This document shows, piece by piece, positions 1 to 8,375 of a DNA stretch of 64,000 bases; within the stretch, counting starts at the first letter, position 1, and every line of letters starts with the position of its first letter. Below the pieces are notes generated by a model. The model ran no database searches. It saw only the letters and a program-made list of their open reading frames with translations, and had not been told where the DNA came from. The position numbers were made by a program, and so were the translations under genes. Location: positions 42,183-106,182 of the forward strand of contig DHCY01000044.1 in assembly GCA_002399085.1 (NCBI GenBank), given 5' to 3'. Source of the DNA: Anaerolineaceae bacterium UBA4890. Lineage in GTDB: Bacteria; Chloroflexota; Anaerolineae; Anaerolineales; Anaerolineaceae.

Positions 1-281
1 TGGGTGGTCTTGCCGCGGGTGTTGCTGCGGGTCACGCGGTAAACCTGGTTTTCATATTCGAAATCAAGGGTCACTTCAGCGGTCTTACTGGCAGTGTTGA
101 TGATCGCTTCGTTTTGCACACGGGCTTTGCCGTAGAGCGCGTAGGTGATGGCATCCAGCAATGAAGACTTGCCAGCACCGTTCGACCCGGAAATACACGC
201 CAGGTCGAAGCCGGTGAAATCGATCTCAACCGGTTCGCGGTAAGAGGTGAAGCCTGCCAGTCGTAGTCTAATCGGAATCAT
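1..281 (-). CDS. sbcC: Rad50/SbcC-type SMC-like ATPase, N-terminal part only
   Basis: Partial gene; the remainder lies beyond the left edge. The visible 93 residues begin MIPIRLRLAGFTSYREP and contain a Walker A loop (GSNGAGKSS) near residue 33, followed by LLDAITYALYGKAR. This is the typical N-terminal half of a Rad50/SbcC ABC-type ATPase head. Proteins of this family hold DNA ends and work with an Mre11/SbcD nuclease. The start codon overlaps the end of herA by 14 nt, so it is the fourth gene of the nurA-HAS-herA operon. Whether a nuclease partner follows cannot be seen here. The family call is firm; the choice between Rad50 and SbcC naming is not. Confidence 0.85.
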   Translation of the reverse strand, partial: MIPIRLRLAGFTSYREPVEIDFTGFDLACISGSNGAGKSSLLDAITYALYGKARVQNEAIINTASKTAEVTLDFEYENQVYRVTRSNTRGKTT

Positions 282-1986
282 CGTCCATCCCCAGTCCTCT
301 GTTGAGGTCCTTGATTGATTTTGGCTTCGTTTTATCTCCCAAAAGGTCGATCCAGAAGTTTTGGTCATAACGGCGGGAACGGATTGGGATGGGCATGGGC
401 ACCCCCCAACCCAGCATGAGCACCTCTTCCTTGGGTTGAAGTTTTGCCAGCATTCCCCTCAGCCCACCCCTGCCGGGTAAGCCAGAGAGGACGGCGTTAA
501 TGTCGTTTTCATCACCCAGTGAACCCGAGATGCGTGTGCCCAGTTGGGACATGACTTCGTCGTAAATTTGGGAAGGGCGCTGGTCGATGATCAGCAGAGT
601 CACGTAATACTTGCGCATTTCGCGGGCGATGGTGCTGAAAATAGTCTGAGACGCCATTTCGCGGTTGAGCAATTTGTGTGCTTCTTCCACCACCACAACC
701 AGCGGGCGCGGCTCTGTTTTGCTCCTGCCGCTGTGATAATCCTCGGTGCTTTGCTCCCAGGCGTCGCGGATCTTACGGGTGATAAGGTTGGTGACCAGCA
801 GGTAATCGAGTTCACTATCATTCTTGCCAAACGAGAGCACCACGTGACGACCGTCTTCGAGGGCATCGATGATGGCTTGCAAGCCATTGCTGGCAGGCGC
901 GTCGATCAGGTATGGGCGGTTAAAAAGGCGTCCAAGTTTGCTGCGCAGAGCTTCTGCTGCACCGGCGTGAATGCCTGCCTGGCGTGCCCAGAAGGCGACA
1001 CTATCAGGCGCAGGTTCGGTTTTGCCCTCTTCATTTTCAACAACCCCGCCAACGTTCATCTGCATAAATTCATTGAACCAGTTCTCATGAAAGTCATTTT
1101 CCAGTTTATCGAGGGTGGTGGCAGTGGTTTCCTTGAGATTGAGGATTTGAGTGAGCTGCAGCACATCTTCAACTTTGATATCGCTGTGGCTGATCTCGAG
1201 ATTGAAATCGGCGTTCATATTCCCAAATTTGGTGCCTGCCCCCAACCCCACCAGGCGCACTTTGTTGCTGAACTTGCCTTTCAACCCCGGCACCGGCTGA
1301 CCGGTATCCGAGGAACTGGTGTCAGGTCCATACTCGTTGTGCATGTCGAAGATCAGGGTGGAAGCATGGTCAGCATGGATGAGACCTGCCAGGATCATGC
1401 GTGCCAGGAATGACTTGCCCGAGCCGGTTGTGCCAAAAATACCGGAAGAACGCTGCACGAACTTATCCAGGTTCAGGCAAACCGGGTGCCCCTGCTCACG
1501 GGTGCTGCCAACCCGGAAGATGGTCTTGTTGTCTTCCTCACCGAAAATATCGGCGATGTCAGCCTTATCTGCCAGTTTGACTGGCGCATGGTGGTTGGGG
1601 ATGGTTTTGACTGGCATGGGTGCCGGATCTTCCATATTATTTAAGCGCCAGCCCCTGTAATCGGGTGAAGCCGGATCGGGACCCCTATCCTTCATCAGAA
1701 CAGGCATAACTGCCAGGTTCGTGAAAAGGGTTTGCTTGTTGAGTTGCTCTGCAAGATACGGTGTGAAGCGCTGAGAATTGAGCTGGTTGGCATACTGCTC
1801 ATCAATCGCCGTCAGACGCAGGTCGGTGACCAAACCGTAAAAGCGCCAGTTGTTGCTGTCGATGACAACGAAAGCGCCTTCCTGTACATCCTGTGGGGGG
1901 ACACTCAGACGCACATCCAGGTTGGCTTCCAGCCCACCGCCGATCACGAAGCCGATATCAGGGTTATTAGTGGTTTGGTCTTCCAT
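268..1986 (-). CDS. herA: HerA-type hexameric DNA translocase/helicase
   Basis: 572-residue P-loop ATPase of the FtsK-HerA superfamily. Residues ~10-75 form a HAS-barrel-like beta domain. The Walker A motif GTTGSGKS is at ~185-192, and the Walker B strand with the glutamates (VVVVEEAH) is at ~430-437. A conserved LGTRISG segment, the likely sensor/arginine region, follows. HerA forms hexamers that pump DNA and couple to the nuclease NurA to resect double-strand break ends, mainly known from archaea and from some bacteria such as Deinococcus. Its start abuts the stop of the HAS-barrel gene and its end overlaps the Rad50-like gene, so the operon is tightly coupled. Length and motifs are complete. 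Confidence 0.9.
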   Translation of the reverse strand: MEDQTTNNPDIGFVIGGGLEANLDVRLSVPPQDVQEGAFVVIDSNNWRFYGLVTDLRLTAIDEQYANQLNSQRFTPYLAEQLNKQTLFTNLAVMPVLMKDRGPDPASPDYRGWRLNNMEDPAPMPVKTIPNHHAPVKLADKADIADIFGEEDNKTIFRVGSTREQGHPVCLNLDKFVQRSSGIFGTTGSGKSFLARMILAGLIHADHASTLIFDMHNEYGPDTSSSDTGQPVPGLKGKFSNKVRLVGLGAGTKFGNMNADFNLEISHSDIKVEDVLQLTQILNLKETTATTLDKLENDFHENWFNEFMQMNVGGVVENEEGKTEPAPDSVAFWARQAGIHAGAAEALRSKLGRLFNRPYLIDAPASNGLQAIIDALEDGRHVVLSFGKNDSELDYLLVTNLITRKIRDAWEQSTEDYHSGRSKTEPRPLVVVVEEAHKLLNREMASQTIFSTIAREMRKYYVTLLIIDQRPSQIYDEVMSQLGTRISGSLGDENDINAVLSGLPGRGGLRGMLAKLQPKEEVLMLGWGVPMPIPIRSRRYDQNFWIDLLGDKTKPKSIKDLNRGLGMDDDSD

Positions 1987-2603
1987 TATTCATTCTCCAG
2001 GTCGGTCAATACATCCAGCACAGCTGTGAGACGCTGATAGTCTTCGCGCAGCAGCGTGATCAGTTTCTGGCAGGCTTGCTTGTACCAGGCAGTGTCATCC
2101 ACTGCCTCATGAGCGATTTTTGCCTGGCGCAAATGAGACGCCAAAATTTCTTCCACGGGCTGGTCGAGCAAACGCAAGATGTGGCGTAAATATGCCTGGT
2201 TGTTGAGCGCGGTGAAGCGGCGCAATTCTTCGGCATCGCACAAATGCAGTTCATCCAGGCTTAGGGGCGGACGCGGAGGCAGGCGGTGCGAAACCTGCCC
2301 GTTTTGAGCGTATCCAACCGTCAAAACATGGATTTCAACCGGCAGGTTGCGGTTGTATCGGTTATCGGCGGTGTATTCGGTGGGAATGCTGACCCCCGAA
2401 ACCAGCTGGCGAACCAGACTGTCATCATTGATCAAGATGTTGGTGATCAGTCCGAATATTTCGCTGCGATCTTCAAGGATGACCTTGACCAAAGCGCCCA
2501 GAGCAGGGGTCTCCAACTCCCGAACGCGGCAGCCAGCCACAAACTGGCTGTTTTCTGCCCTCAGCAGTTTTCCGATGGGGATGCTTTTTTGTGTTTCGCT
2601 CAT
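1986..2603 (-). CDS. Free-standing HAS-barrel-like protein of the HerA/NurA operon
   Basis: 205 residues with no recognisable catalytic motif. The first ~85 residues (KVILEDRSEIFGLITNILIN onward) resemble the N-terminal HAS-barrel of the neighbouring HerA (AFVVIDSNNWRFYGLVTDLR). The rest is predicted mostly helical (DELHLCDAEELRRF and later segments). It sits between nurA and herA with an ATGA overlap on the nurA side and a one-base overlap on the herA side. Strict translational coupling suggests a stoichiometric subunit or adaptor of the HerA-NurA machine. That role is inference from context and weak visible similarity; I know of no characterised homologue. Confidence 0.7.
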   Translation of the reverse strand: MSETQKSIPIGKLLRAENSQFVAGCRVRELETPALGALVKVILEDRSEIFGLITNILINDDSLVRQLVSGVSIPTEYTADNRYNRNLPVEIHVLTVGYAQNGQVSHRLPPRPPLSLDELHLCDAEELRRFTALNNQAYLRHILRLLDQPVEEILASHLRQAKIAHEAVDDTAWYKQACQKLITLLREDYQRLTAVLDVLTDLENE

Positions 2604-3757
2604 TTAAGACCTTTCAGGTAATCTTTATTGGATCGATAGCCAGTAAGCACGCTGTCTTCAGGAAATTTTGAGAGCAGCAGGTTCTCGATTTCTTCGTATT
2701 CAACCTGTTTCACTACTGCCAGTTCATGAGCGCGGTGCAAGGAGTAGGGGTAGGGGTGCGAATCGAGCACCTGCGCGTCCGCAAACAAGGCAGCGTGGAT
2801 TAACCCCACCAAGCCGGCTTCCTGCGAGATCCAGTAGGGGATCTCAACCCTTGCCAGCCAGGGATGATCAGGCACAGTGCTCACATTGAGATAGAAAAAC
2901 GCCACGCGCAAGCGGTCAGCAGGGTCGCTGCGGTGTTTGGAGACAATCTCAAACACAGCCGAGCGCTCACCGGGTTTGACGCGCTTGCCAAGCAGCAGGC
3001 GGTCACTGATGCGCCTTTTCCTGGGCTCAGGTTCGGTTCCTCCCCTAACCTCTTCGAAAATATCGAGCATGTCATGCAGCATGGAAGAACCGGGTTTGTC
3101 GATATAACCGGCACTTAGAATGCCCTCCTGCTGCAATTGTTGATCTAGCTCGAATATTTGCTTTTGCGCCTCCTGCGCCTTCTTGCCCTGAATATCACCG
3201 CGATAATATAAGTCCAGGGGACCGTCTGTGACGCTCAGAATTGGTCTTTGCAGTTGCGGGGTGATCTGGTCGCGGATCAGGGTGCGTTCGCGCAGGTCGC
3301 GTACAAGGGCAATATCATCTTCGCTGGCAAGCTTGCCGTCGTCTCTCAGGATTTCGTTGTAATCGAGCAACTCTGATACCAGTTTGATATCTGGAGGCTG
3401 CCCGCTGCCAAAATTGACGGTCAGGATGCCGATGTTGATCAGACCAAATTGCAGCGCGCGATGCCGGCTTGGCACAATCTGCGATCCGTCGGCAGAAAGC
3501 AAAGTGTAGGTGGCAGGCAAGGCTGGCGCCGGGTAACTGAGCAAGGGGTCTTCATGCAATGGTTTGGCAAGGTACAGGCTGGTCTTTGTTCCCTGGGCGA
3601 ACTCGATCATTTGCTGCAACCGCAGTGGGTCGGCGGATGCTTCGTTATATAAATTGTTGAGTTGCCCGGCTAATTTCTTGCATTCCAAAAGCCAGTTTTG
3701 AGCCTGTTGGGCATAACGACTGGCATTATGATCGATCGATGCATAATTTAGAGGCAT
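2600..3757 (-). CDS. nurA: NurA-type 5'-3' nuclease
   Basis: 385 residues from the ATG chosen here, which has an AGGA ribosome-binding site about 7 nt upstream. An in-frame ATG 14 codons earlier (position 3799) has none. The NurA fold is indicated by SADGSQ near residue 90 (first metal-binding Asp), SVTDGPLDL near 178 (second Asp), and a C-terminal YPYSLHRAHELAVV segment. NurA is an RNase-H-like nuclease that docks on HerA hexamers and resects DNA ends to give 3' overhangs. It is the first gene of the operon. All landmarks are intact, so it is probably active. Confidence 0.82.
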   Translation of the reverse strand: MPLNYASIDHNASRYAQQAQNWLLECKKLAGQLNNLYNEASADPLRLQQMIEFAQGTKTSLYLAKPLHEDPLLSYPAPALPATYTLLSADGSQIVPSRHRALQFGLINIGILTVNFGSGQPPDIKLVSELLDYNEILRDDGKLASEDDIALVRDLRERTLIRDQITPQLQRPILSVTDGPLDLYYRGDIQGKKAQEAQKQIFELDQQLQQEGILSAGYIDKPGSSMLHDMLDIFEEVRGGTEPEPRKRRISDRLLLGKRVKPGERSAVFEIVSKHRSDPADRLRVAFFYLNVSTVPDHPWLARVEIPYWISQEAGLVGLIHAALFADAQVLDSHPYPYSLHRAHELAVVKQVEYEEIENLLLSKFPEDSVLTGYRSNKDYLKGLK

Positions 3758-3895
3758 GAGATTTCCTGGTGGGGGATGAGAATTGGAATCATAAGTCAAT
3801 TATAACTACAGACAGGCTTATATCTCAATACAATGGCAATCTGAGGTAAATTAATCTTTCAAGCAGCCGATCGGCAAACCGCAACTCGTCAAGAG

Positions 3896-3987
3896 AATCG
3901 ATGATTTGTGGCAAAAACAATCGATGATTTGTGGCAAAAACAATCGGCTATTTGTGGAAATGACAATCGGCTGTTTGTGGAAATATT
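3896..3987. repeat. Four tandem 23-bp repeats upstream of the SIMPL gene
   Basis: Four head-to-tail units of 23 bp. The first two are identical (AATCGATGATTTGTGGCAAA plus AAC); the third and fourth are diverged (AATCGGCTATTTGTGGAAAT plus GAC). They lie in the divergent spacer between nurA and the SIMPL lipoprotein gene. The units adjoin without spacers, so this is not a CRISPR. They could be slippage products or binding sites for a regulator of either flanking gene. Confidence 0.8.
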
Positions 3988-4075
3988 CAATACTCAGACC
4001 GGAACCTGCAGATTTGGAACAAATCAATTTTATCCAGCGTCTAAGTGGTGAAGAAAGATTCTCAAAGGAGAAAAT

Positions 4076-4840
4076 ATGAAAACAAAATCTTTTAACTATG
4101 CAATTCCCGTTTTGTTGCTTGTAACTTTAGTCCTGGGAGCCTGTCAATTGGCTCCGGTAGCCAATGCGCAAAACACAATAACCCCAGCCGAATCTGCAGG
4201 CAGTTTGCGCACAATCTCTGTAACCGGAACCGGTGAGGTCATTTTAGTGCCCGACATGGCATATATCAATGTCGGTATCCATACTGAAGCAGAAGACGTC
4301 ACCTCTGCCGTGGCAGCTAACAACCAGCAAGCAGCGGATATCACTGCTGCGATTGTGGGAATGGGAGTCGAAGAAAAAGACATCCAGACCTCAAATTTCA
4401 ACGTTTACTCGATGAATCGTTACGATAACATGTCGAATATCGTCGGAACCACATTCGCTGTAGACAATACTCTCTATATCATCGTACGAGACCTGACCAA
4501 GTTGAGCGAGATGCTGGACGCCGCTCTGGGTGCAGGTGCCAATCAGATTTATGGCATCAGTTTTGACATCGTTGACCGCAGTGGTGCCATAGCACGTGCC
4601 CGCGACCTGGCAATCCAGGATGCCGAAGCCAAAGCCTCTGCAGTAGCAGAGACCGCAGGCGTAGCCCTGGGCAGGATCCATTCAATCAATGTCATCAACA
4701 CCTCTTACGTCCAACCTCTGGCAGGATACGGACGGGGGGGAGGTGCGGCGGCTGAGGACACCGCAACAGTGCCGATTTCAGCTGGTCAGATTGTTGTAAC
4801 CGCCAATGCCGATTTAGTATACGAATTTGGCGATAAGTAG
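4076..4840 (+). CDS. SIMPL (DUF541) domain lipoprotein
   Basis: 254 residues. The N-terminal signal peptide ends in a lipobox (VLGAC), giving lipidated Cys23, so the protein should be anchored outside the membrane. From ISVTGTGEVILVPD (~residue 48) to near the end it matches the SIMPL/DUF541 family (BP26/OMP28-like), with the usual VTGTGE...PD opening and a long DAEAKASAVAETAG helix. The family forms channel-like or ring assemblies; function is poorly defined, with oxidative-stress links in some bacteria. A strong AAAGGAG site lies 6-7 nt before the ATG. It is a single gene followed by a terminator. Confidence 0.88.
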   Translation: MKTKSFNYAIPVLLLVTLVLGACQLAPVANAQNTITPAESAGSLRTISVTGTGEVILVPDMAYINVGIHTEAEDVTSAVAANNQQAADITAAIVGMGVEEKDIQTSNFNVYSMNRYDNMSNIVGTTFAVDNTLYIIVRDLTKLSEMLDAALGAGANQIYGISFDIVDRSGAIARARDLAIQDAEAKASAVAETAGVALGRIHSINVINTSYVQPLAGYGRGGGAAAEDTATVPISAGQIVVTANADLVYEFGDK

Positions 4841-4878
4841 AAGACCCGTTCTGATTTTCCCCTGAATCAGAACAGGCA

Positions 4879-4910
4879 GCCCCCGGAACTCTCCGGGGGC
4901 TTATTTTTTA
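4879..4910. terminator. Rho-independent terminator between SIMPL gene and ku
   Basis: Perfect 9-bp stem (GCCCCCGGA / TCCGGGGGC) with a 4-nt loop, then TTATTTTTT. It lies between two convergent genes and mainly serves the plus-strand SIMPL gene. Confidence 0.9.
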
Positions 4911-4924
4911 AGTAAATTTTTCTT

Positions 4925-5776
4925 TCAAGCAGTGGTTTTCTTTTTGGATTTGGCAGGAGTCTTTTTAGTTGAGGTTTTTTCTTTCTTTCCTGCCTGCTCA
5001 TTTTTTTCCGCGATGCTCTGCAATAAGGTTTCCCAGATATCTTCAGCCGGTGTGCCAACAGGTTCGGCTTCCGGCGATATTTCTGAAATGGCAGTATCGC
5101 CGGACGCTATCTTCTCTTCGATGAATTTCTTCAACTTTGCCTGGTATTCATCCTTATACTGGTCTGGGTCCCACTTCTCGGTCATGCTTTGCAGCAATTG
5201 TTCCGCCAGATCCATTTCTTTTTCACTAATTCTTGCATTTTCTGGAATATCCAGGTCTTCAGCCGGGCGAATTTCTTCCTTGAAACGCAGCAGGTTAAGA
5301 ACAAGTGCCTCCTCATGGTCAAAAAGCGCAGCCAACGATTCTTTGCCGCGCATGACGATGCGGGCAATACCTACTTTCTTGGCTTTCTTCATCACCTGGC
5401 GCAGGAGCAGGTAAGGTTTCTCGCCACCTTTGTCTGGCAGCACAAAATATGGTGTCTCAAAAAAGATCGGATCAATATCTTCCGCATTTACGAAGGATTC
5501 AATGTCAATCGTACGGGTGCCTTCGGCTTCCACCCGCTCAAAATCTTCATCTGTAAGCAAAACGTATTCACCCGGTTCAAATTCATAGCCCTTTACGATA
5601 CGTTCCCAGGGTACTTCTTCACCGGTGTTTTCGTTGACCCGCAAATAGCGGATGCGGCTCGAATCCTCACTGTCGAGCATGTTGAATTTCAATTCTTTGC
5701 CCTGTTTGGTTGAAACCAGGCTGATCGGTATCGATACCAGCCCAAAAGAAATTGTGCCTTTCCAAATCGCTCTCAT
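4925..5776 (-). CDS. ku: Bacterial Ku protein, NHEJ end-binding
   Basis: 283 residues, normal for bacterial Ku, which forms a homodimeric ring on DNA double-strand ends and recruits LigD. It opens with the family hallmark MRAIWKGTISFGLVSIPISL and includes the core beta-barrel region (YVLLTDEDFERV, FFETPYFVLPDKGGEKPY). The end (residues ~255-283) is a basic KKEKTSTKKTPAKSKKK tail; in other bacterial Ku proteins such a tail aids DNA binding and ligase stimulation. It is divergent from ligD across a 104-bp spacer, so the two genes form a complete two-component NHEJ module. The start has a GAAGG site and an upstream TATAAT. Confidence 0.95.
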   Translation of the reverse strand: MRAIWKGTISFGLVSIPISLVSTKQGKELKFNMLDSEDSSRIRYLRVNENTGEEVPWERIVKGYEFEPGEYVLLTDEDFERVEAEGTRTIDIESFVNAEDIDPIFFETPYFVLPDKGGEKPYLLLRQVMKKAKKVGIARIVMRGKESLAALFDHEEALVLNLLRFKEEIRPAEDLDIPENARISEKEMDLAEQLLQSMTEKWDPDQYKDEYQAKLKKFIEEKIASGDTAISEISPEAEPVGTPAEDIWETLLQSIAEKNEQAGKKEKTSTKKTPAKSKKKTTA

Positions 5777-5800
5777 AATGCGCCTTCTTTCTCTATTGGC

Positions 5801-5806
5801 ATTATA
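5801..5806 (-). promoter_or_regulatory. -10 element of the ku promoter
   Basis: TATAAT read on the minus strand, 24 nt upstream of the ku start codon. A -35 is not convincing. The element lies inside the shared ku/ligD divergent spacer. Confidence 0.5.
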
Positions 5807-5868
5807 TATGGCTGATCATCGGCGTCGCTATATATGTACAAACATAGGCATCCTGGCTTTCGAAGGCA

Positions 5869-5874
5869 TAGAAT
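5869..5874 (+). promoter_or_regulatory. -10 element placing the ligD start at the transcript 5' end
   Basis: TAGAAT ends 6 nt before the ligD ATG and no Shine-Dalgarno sequence is present. The geometry fits a leaderless mRNA. This is inference from spacing only. Confidence 0.4.
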
Positions 5875-5880
5875 AATACT

Positions 5881-8358
5881 ATGGCTCTTGAAACCTACAA
5901 CAAGAAGCGAGACTTCAAAAAAACACCCGAGCCAGCCGGGAAGGTGGTGAAATCGGGGGAGAAATTGCGTTATGCCTTGCAAAAGCATGCCGCCCGGCGC
6001 TTGCACTACGACCTCCGGCTGGAGTGGAACGGCGTTTTACTCTCGTGGGCGGTTCCCAAAGGTCCTTCAATGAATCCGGCTGACAAAAGACTGGCTGTGC
6101 ACGTTGAAGATCACCCCCTTGACTATCGCACATTTGAGGGTGTGATTCCTAAAGGGGAGTACGGCGCTGGGACGGTGCAGCTTTTTGATGAGGGCACCTG
6201 GACGCCGATCAGTGACGTTGAGCAGGGTCTGAAAGAGGGAGAATTAAAATTTGACCTTGAGGGGAAGCGTTTTGTGGGGCGCTTTGTTTTGGTAAGAATC
6301 CGCGCTAAAGATGGCGAAGACAAAAACTGGCTGCTTATCAAGGAAAAAGACGAGTTCGCCCAGAATGAAAGCGGCATCGACGGTTTGGAAAGGAGCATCA
6401 GTTCCGATCGCACGATGGAAGAGATTGCCAATGAAACCAATAAAAAGGAAGCCGAGCCGAAAGCTACAGAGTCAGAGATAACCGTGGCTGATCTCACGCA
6501 AGCGCTTCCTTTTACCACGGCAACACCGATGTTGGCAACTCTGGTTTCTAAGACCCCTTCCGGTGCTGGCTGGCGGCATGAAATTAAATTTGATGGTTAC
6601 CGGCTGCTGGTGTTTCTCGAAGGAGATAAAGTTCGCATGATCACACGCGGTGGTCACGATTGGACAGAGCGCTTCAGTGGGTTGGCGGATGATTTTAAAA
6701 AGTGGCAGCGCCCGGCAAACATGGTGTTGGACGGCGAGGTGGTGTTTTTTGACCCGTCTGGTAAATCTGATTTCCAACGTCTCCAATCCTCGATCAAAGC
6801 GGGAGGAAAAGACCAACTTTCATTTGTGGCATTCGACCTGTTGGCGGTGGGCGATCAGGATACTCGCAGTTTGCCCCTGGAACAAAGGCAGGCTTTGCTG
6901 GCAGAACTCATGGAGATTAGACCTAAGTCGGTTATCCCCAGCCCTTATACAGAAGGCTACCACCTCCCGCTGTTCGACCAGCTCTGCGAAAAAGGCTTGG
7001 AAGGGTTGATTTCGAAACGAAAGGGCTCCCTTTACAGCGGTGACCGCAGCAAGGACTGGGTGAAAAGCAAGTGTGTGCGCCGGCAGGAATTTGTGATAGC
7101 AGGATATACGCGATCCGAAAAAAAACGCAGCGGGCTGAGTTCATTGCTGCTGGCAGTCTATGATGATGGTCAGTTAAAGTACGCCGGCAGAACCGGCACA
7201 GGATTCACAGACGCCGAGTCGGTGGAATTGGTTAAAAAATTCAGACAACTCTTGCAGGAAGAACCCAGCGTTACCATTCCCCGTGAATACCGCCCACCCG
7301 AGGATATTTTCTGGATGAAACCCGAGTTGGTCGCCGAAGTGAAATTCGCCGAGTGGACCGATGATGAGGTGGTGCGCCAGGCTGTTTTCATTGGTTTGCG
7401 GGAAGACAAGCAGCCAGAGGAGGTCAAAATGGAAAAAGAAGAAAAAACCGGGAAACCTGTTGAAAAGAAAATAACAGCCAAGACCAGCAAGACAACAAAA
7501 CCCCAAGAGATTGTGCTCGGAGGAGTGCGCATTTCTTCTCCAGATAAAATCTATGACCCTGAAAACAACCTGACCAAAAGGCAGGTGGCAGAGTATTACG
7601 AAACGATCGCAGAACGGATGTTACCCCACCTTGAAAAGCGTATCGTCTCGCTGGTTCGCGCCCCTGAAGGGATTACTGAAGAGACTTTCTTCTCCAGGCA
7701 TGCTGCCGGGCAGATTCCGTATGTTATGGATGTACCGGTGCAAGAAAAAACAGGGGAAGAAGACATCTATTTCGCGATCTCAGATATAAAAGGAATTCTT
7801 GGGTCGGTTCAAATGAGCGCGATCGAATTCCATACCTGGGGTTCGCGTCTGCCAGAGTTTGAGCTGCCAGATCAGTTGGTGTTCGACCTTGATCCTGACG
7901 AGGGACTTGGGCTTGAAAACATACGCCAGGGTGTGCGCGATTTACACAATCTTTTAGACCAACTAAAGCTGGAGTCGTTTCTCAAGACTTCTGGTGGTAA
8001 AGGCTATCACGTGATGGTGCCCCTGCAGCCCCAGGCAGACTGGGAGGCAGCGCGCTTTTTTGCCAAGAATCTCGCCACGGAGATGTCCAAACGCTGGCCA
8101 AAACTCTATACCGCAACCATGAGCAAGGCAAAGCGAAAAGGGAAGATCTTCATCGATTGGATCCGCAATGGCAGATCTGCCACCAGTGTGTGCGTGTATT
8201 CATTGAGAGCAAGACCTGGACTGCCAATTTCGTGGCCAATTAGCTGGGATGCGCTGGACGAGATCGTCCCCAACCAGGTGAACATTCAAAATTACCCTGA
8301 TTACATCGATGACGATGCCTGGGAAAGTTATTTTTCAGTTGAGCAAAGCCTTAAGTAG
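5881..8358 (+). CDS. ligD: Multifunctional ATP-dependent DNA ligase D (PE-LIG-POL)
   Basis: 825 residues with three domains in Pseudomonas-type order. (1) 3'-phosphoesterase, ~30-155, with HAARRLHYDLRLEW (His36, His42, Asp44) and DHPLDY. (2) ATP-dependent ligase, ~210-520, with the adenylated lysine in KFDGYR (Lys236). (3) Primase-like polymerase, ~550-820, with the catalytic DLDPDEG near 668 and SGGKGYHV. Lysine-rich linkers at ~180-200 and ~515-545 join them. LigD trims, fills and seals ends presented by Ku. Divergent ku next door completes the pathway. All key residues are visible and the length is normal for the three-domain form. Confidence 0.96.
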   Translation: MALETYNKKRDFKKTPEPAGKVVKSGEKLRYALQKHAARRLHYDLRLEWNGVLLSWAVPKGPSMNPADKRLAVHVEDHPLDYRTFEGVIPKGEYGAGTVQLFDEGTWTPISDVEQGLKEGELKFDLEGKRFVGRFVLVRIRAKDGEDKNWLLIKEKDEFAQNESGIDGLERSISSDRTMEEIANETNKKEAEPKATESEITVADLTQALPFTTATPMLATLVSKTPSGAGWRHEIKFDGYRLLVFLEGDKVRMITRGGHDWTERFSGLADDFKKWQRPANMVLDGEVVFFDPSGKSDFQRLQSSIKAGGKDQLSFVAFDLLAVGDQDTRSLPLEQRQALLAELMEIRPKSVIPSPYTEGYHLPLFDQLCEKGLEGLISKRKGSLYSGDRSKDWVKSKCVRRQEFVIAGYTRSEKKRSGLSSLLLAVYDDGQLKYAGRTGTGFTDAESVELVKKFRQLLQEEPSVTIPREYRPPEDIFWMKPELVAEVKFAEWTDDEVVRQAVFIGLREDKQPEEVKMEKEEKTGKPVEKKITAKTSKTTKPQEIVLGGVRISSPDKIYDPENNLTKRQVAEYYETIAERMLPHLEKRIVSLVRAPEGITEETFFSRHAAGQIPYVMDVPVQEKTGEEDIYFAISDIKGILGSVQMSAIEFHTWGSRLPEFELPDQLVFDLDPDEGLGLENIRQGVRDLHNLLDQLKLESFLKTSGGKGYHVMVPLQPQADWEAARFFAKNLATEMSKRWPKLYTATMSKAKRKGKIFIDWIRNGRSATSVCVYSLRARPGLPISWPISWDALDEIVPNQVNIQNYPDYIDDDAWESYFSVEQSLK

Positions 8359-8375
8359 GTATTGCCAGCCCTGGG

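Noticed and set aside
1986..2603. Mre11/SbcD nuclease between nurA and herA
   Set aside because: No metallophosphoesterase motifs (DxH, GNHD, GHxH) occur and the length is too short.
3896..3987. CRISPR array
   Set aside because: Units adjoin directly with no spacers and no cas genes are near.
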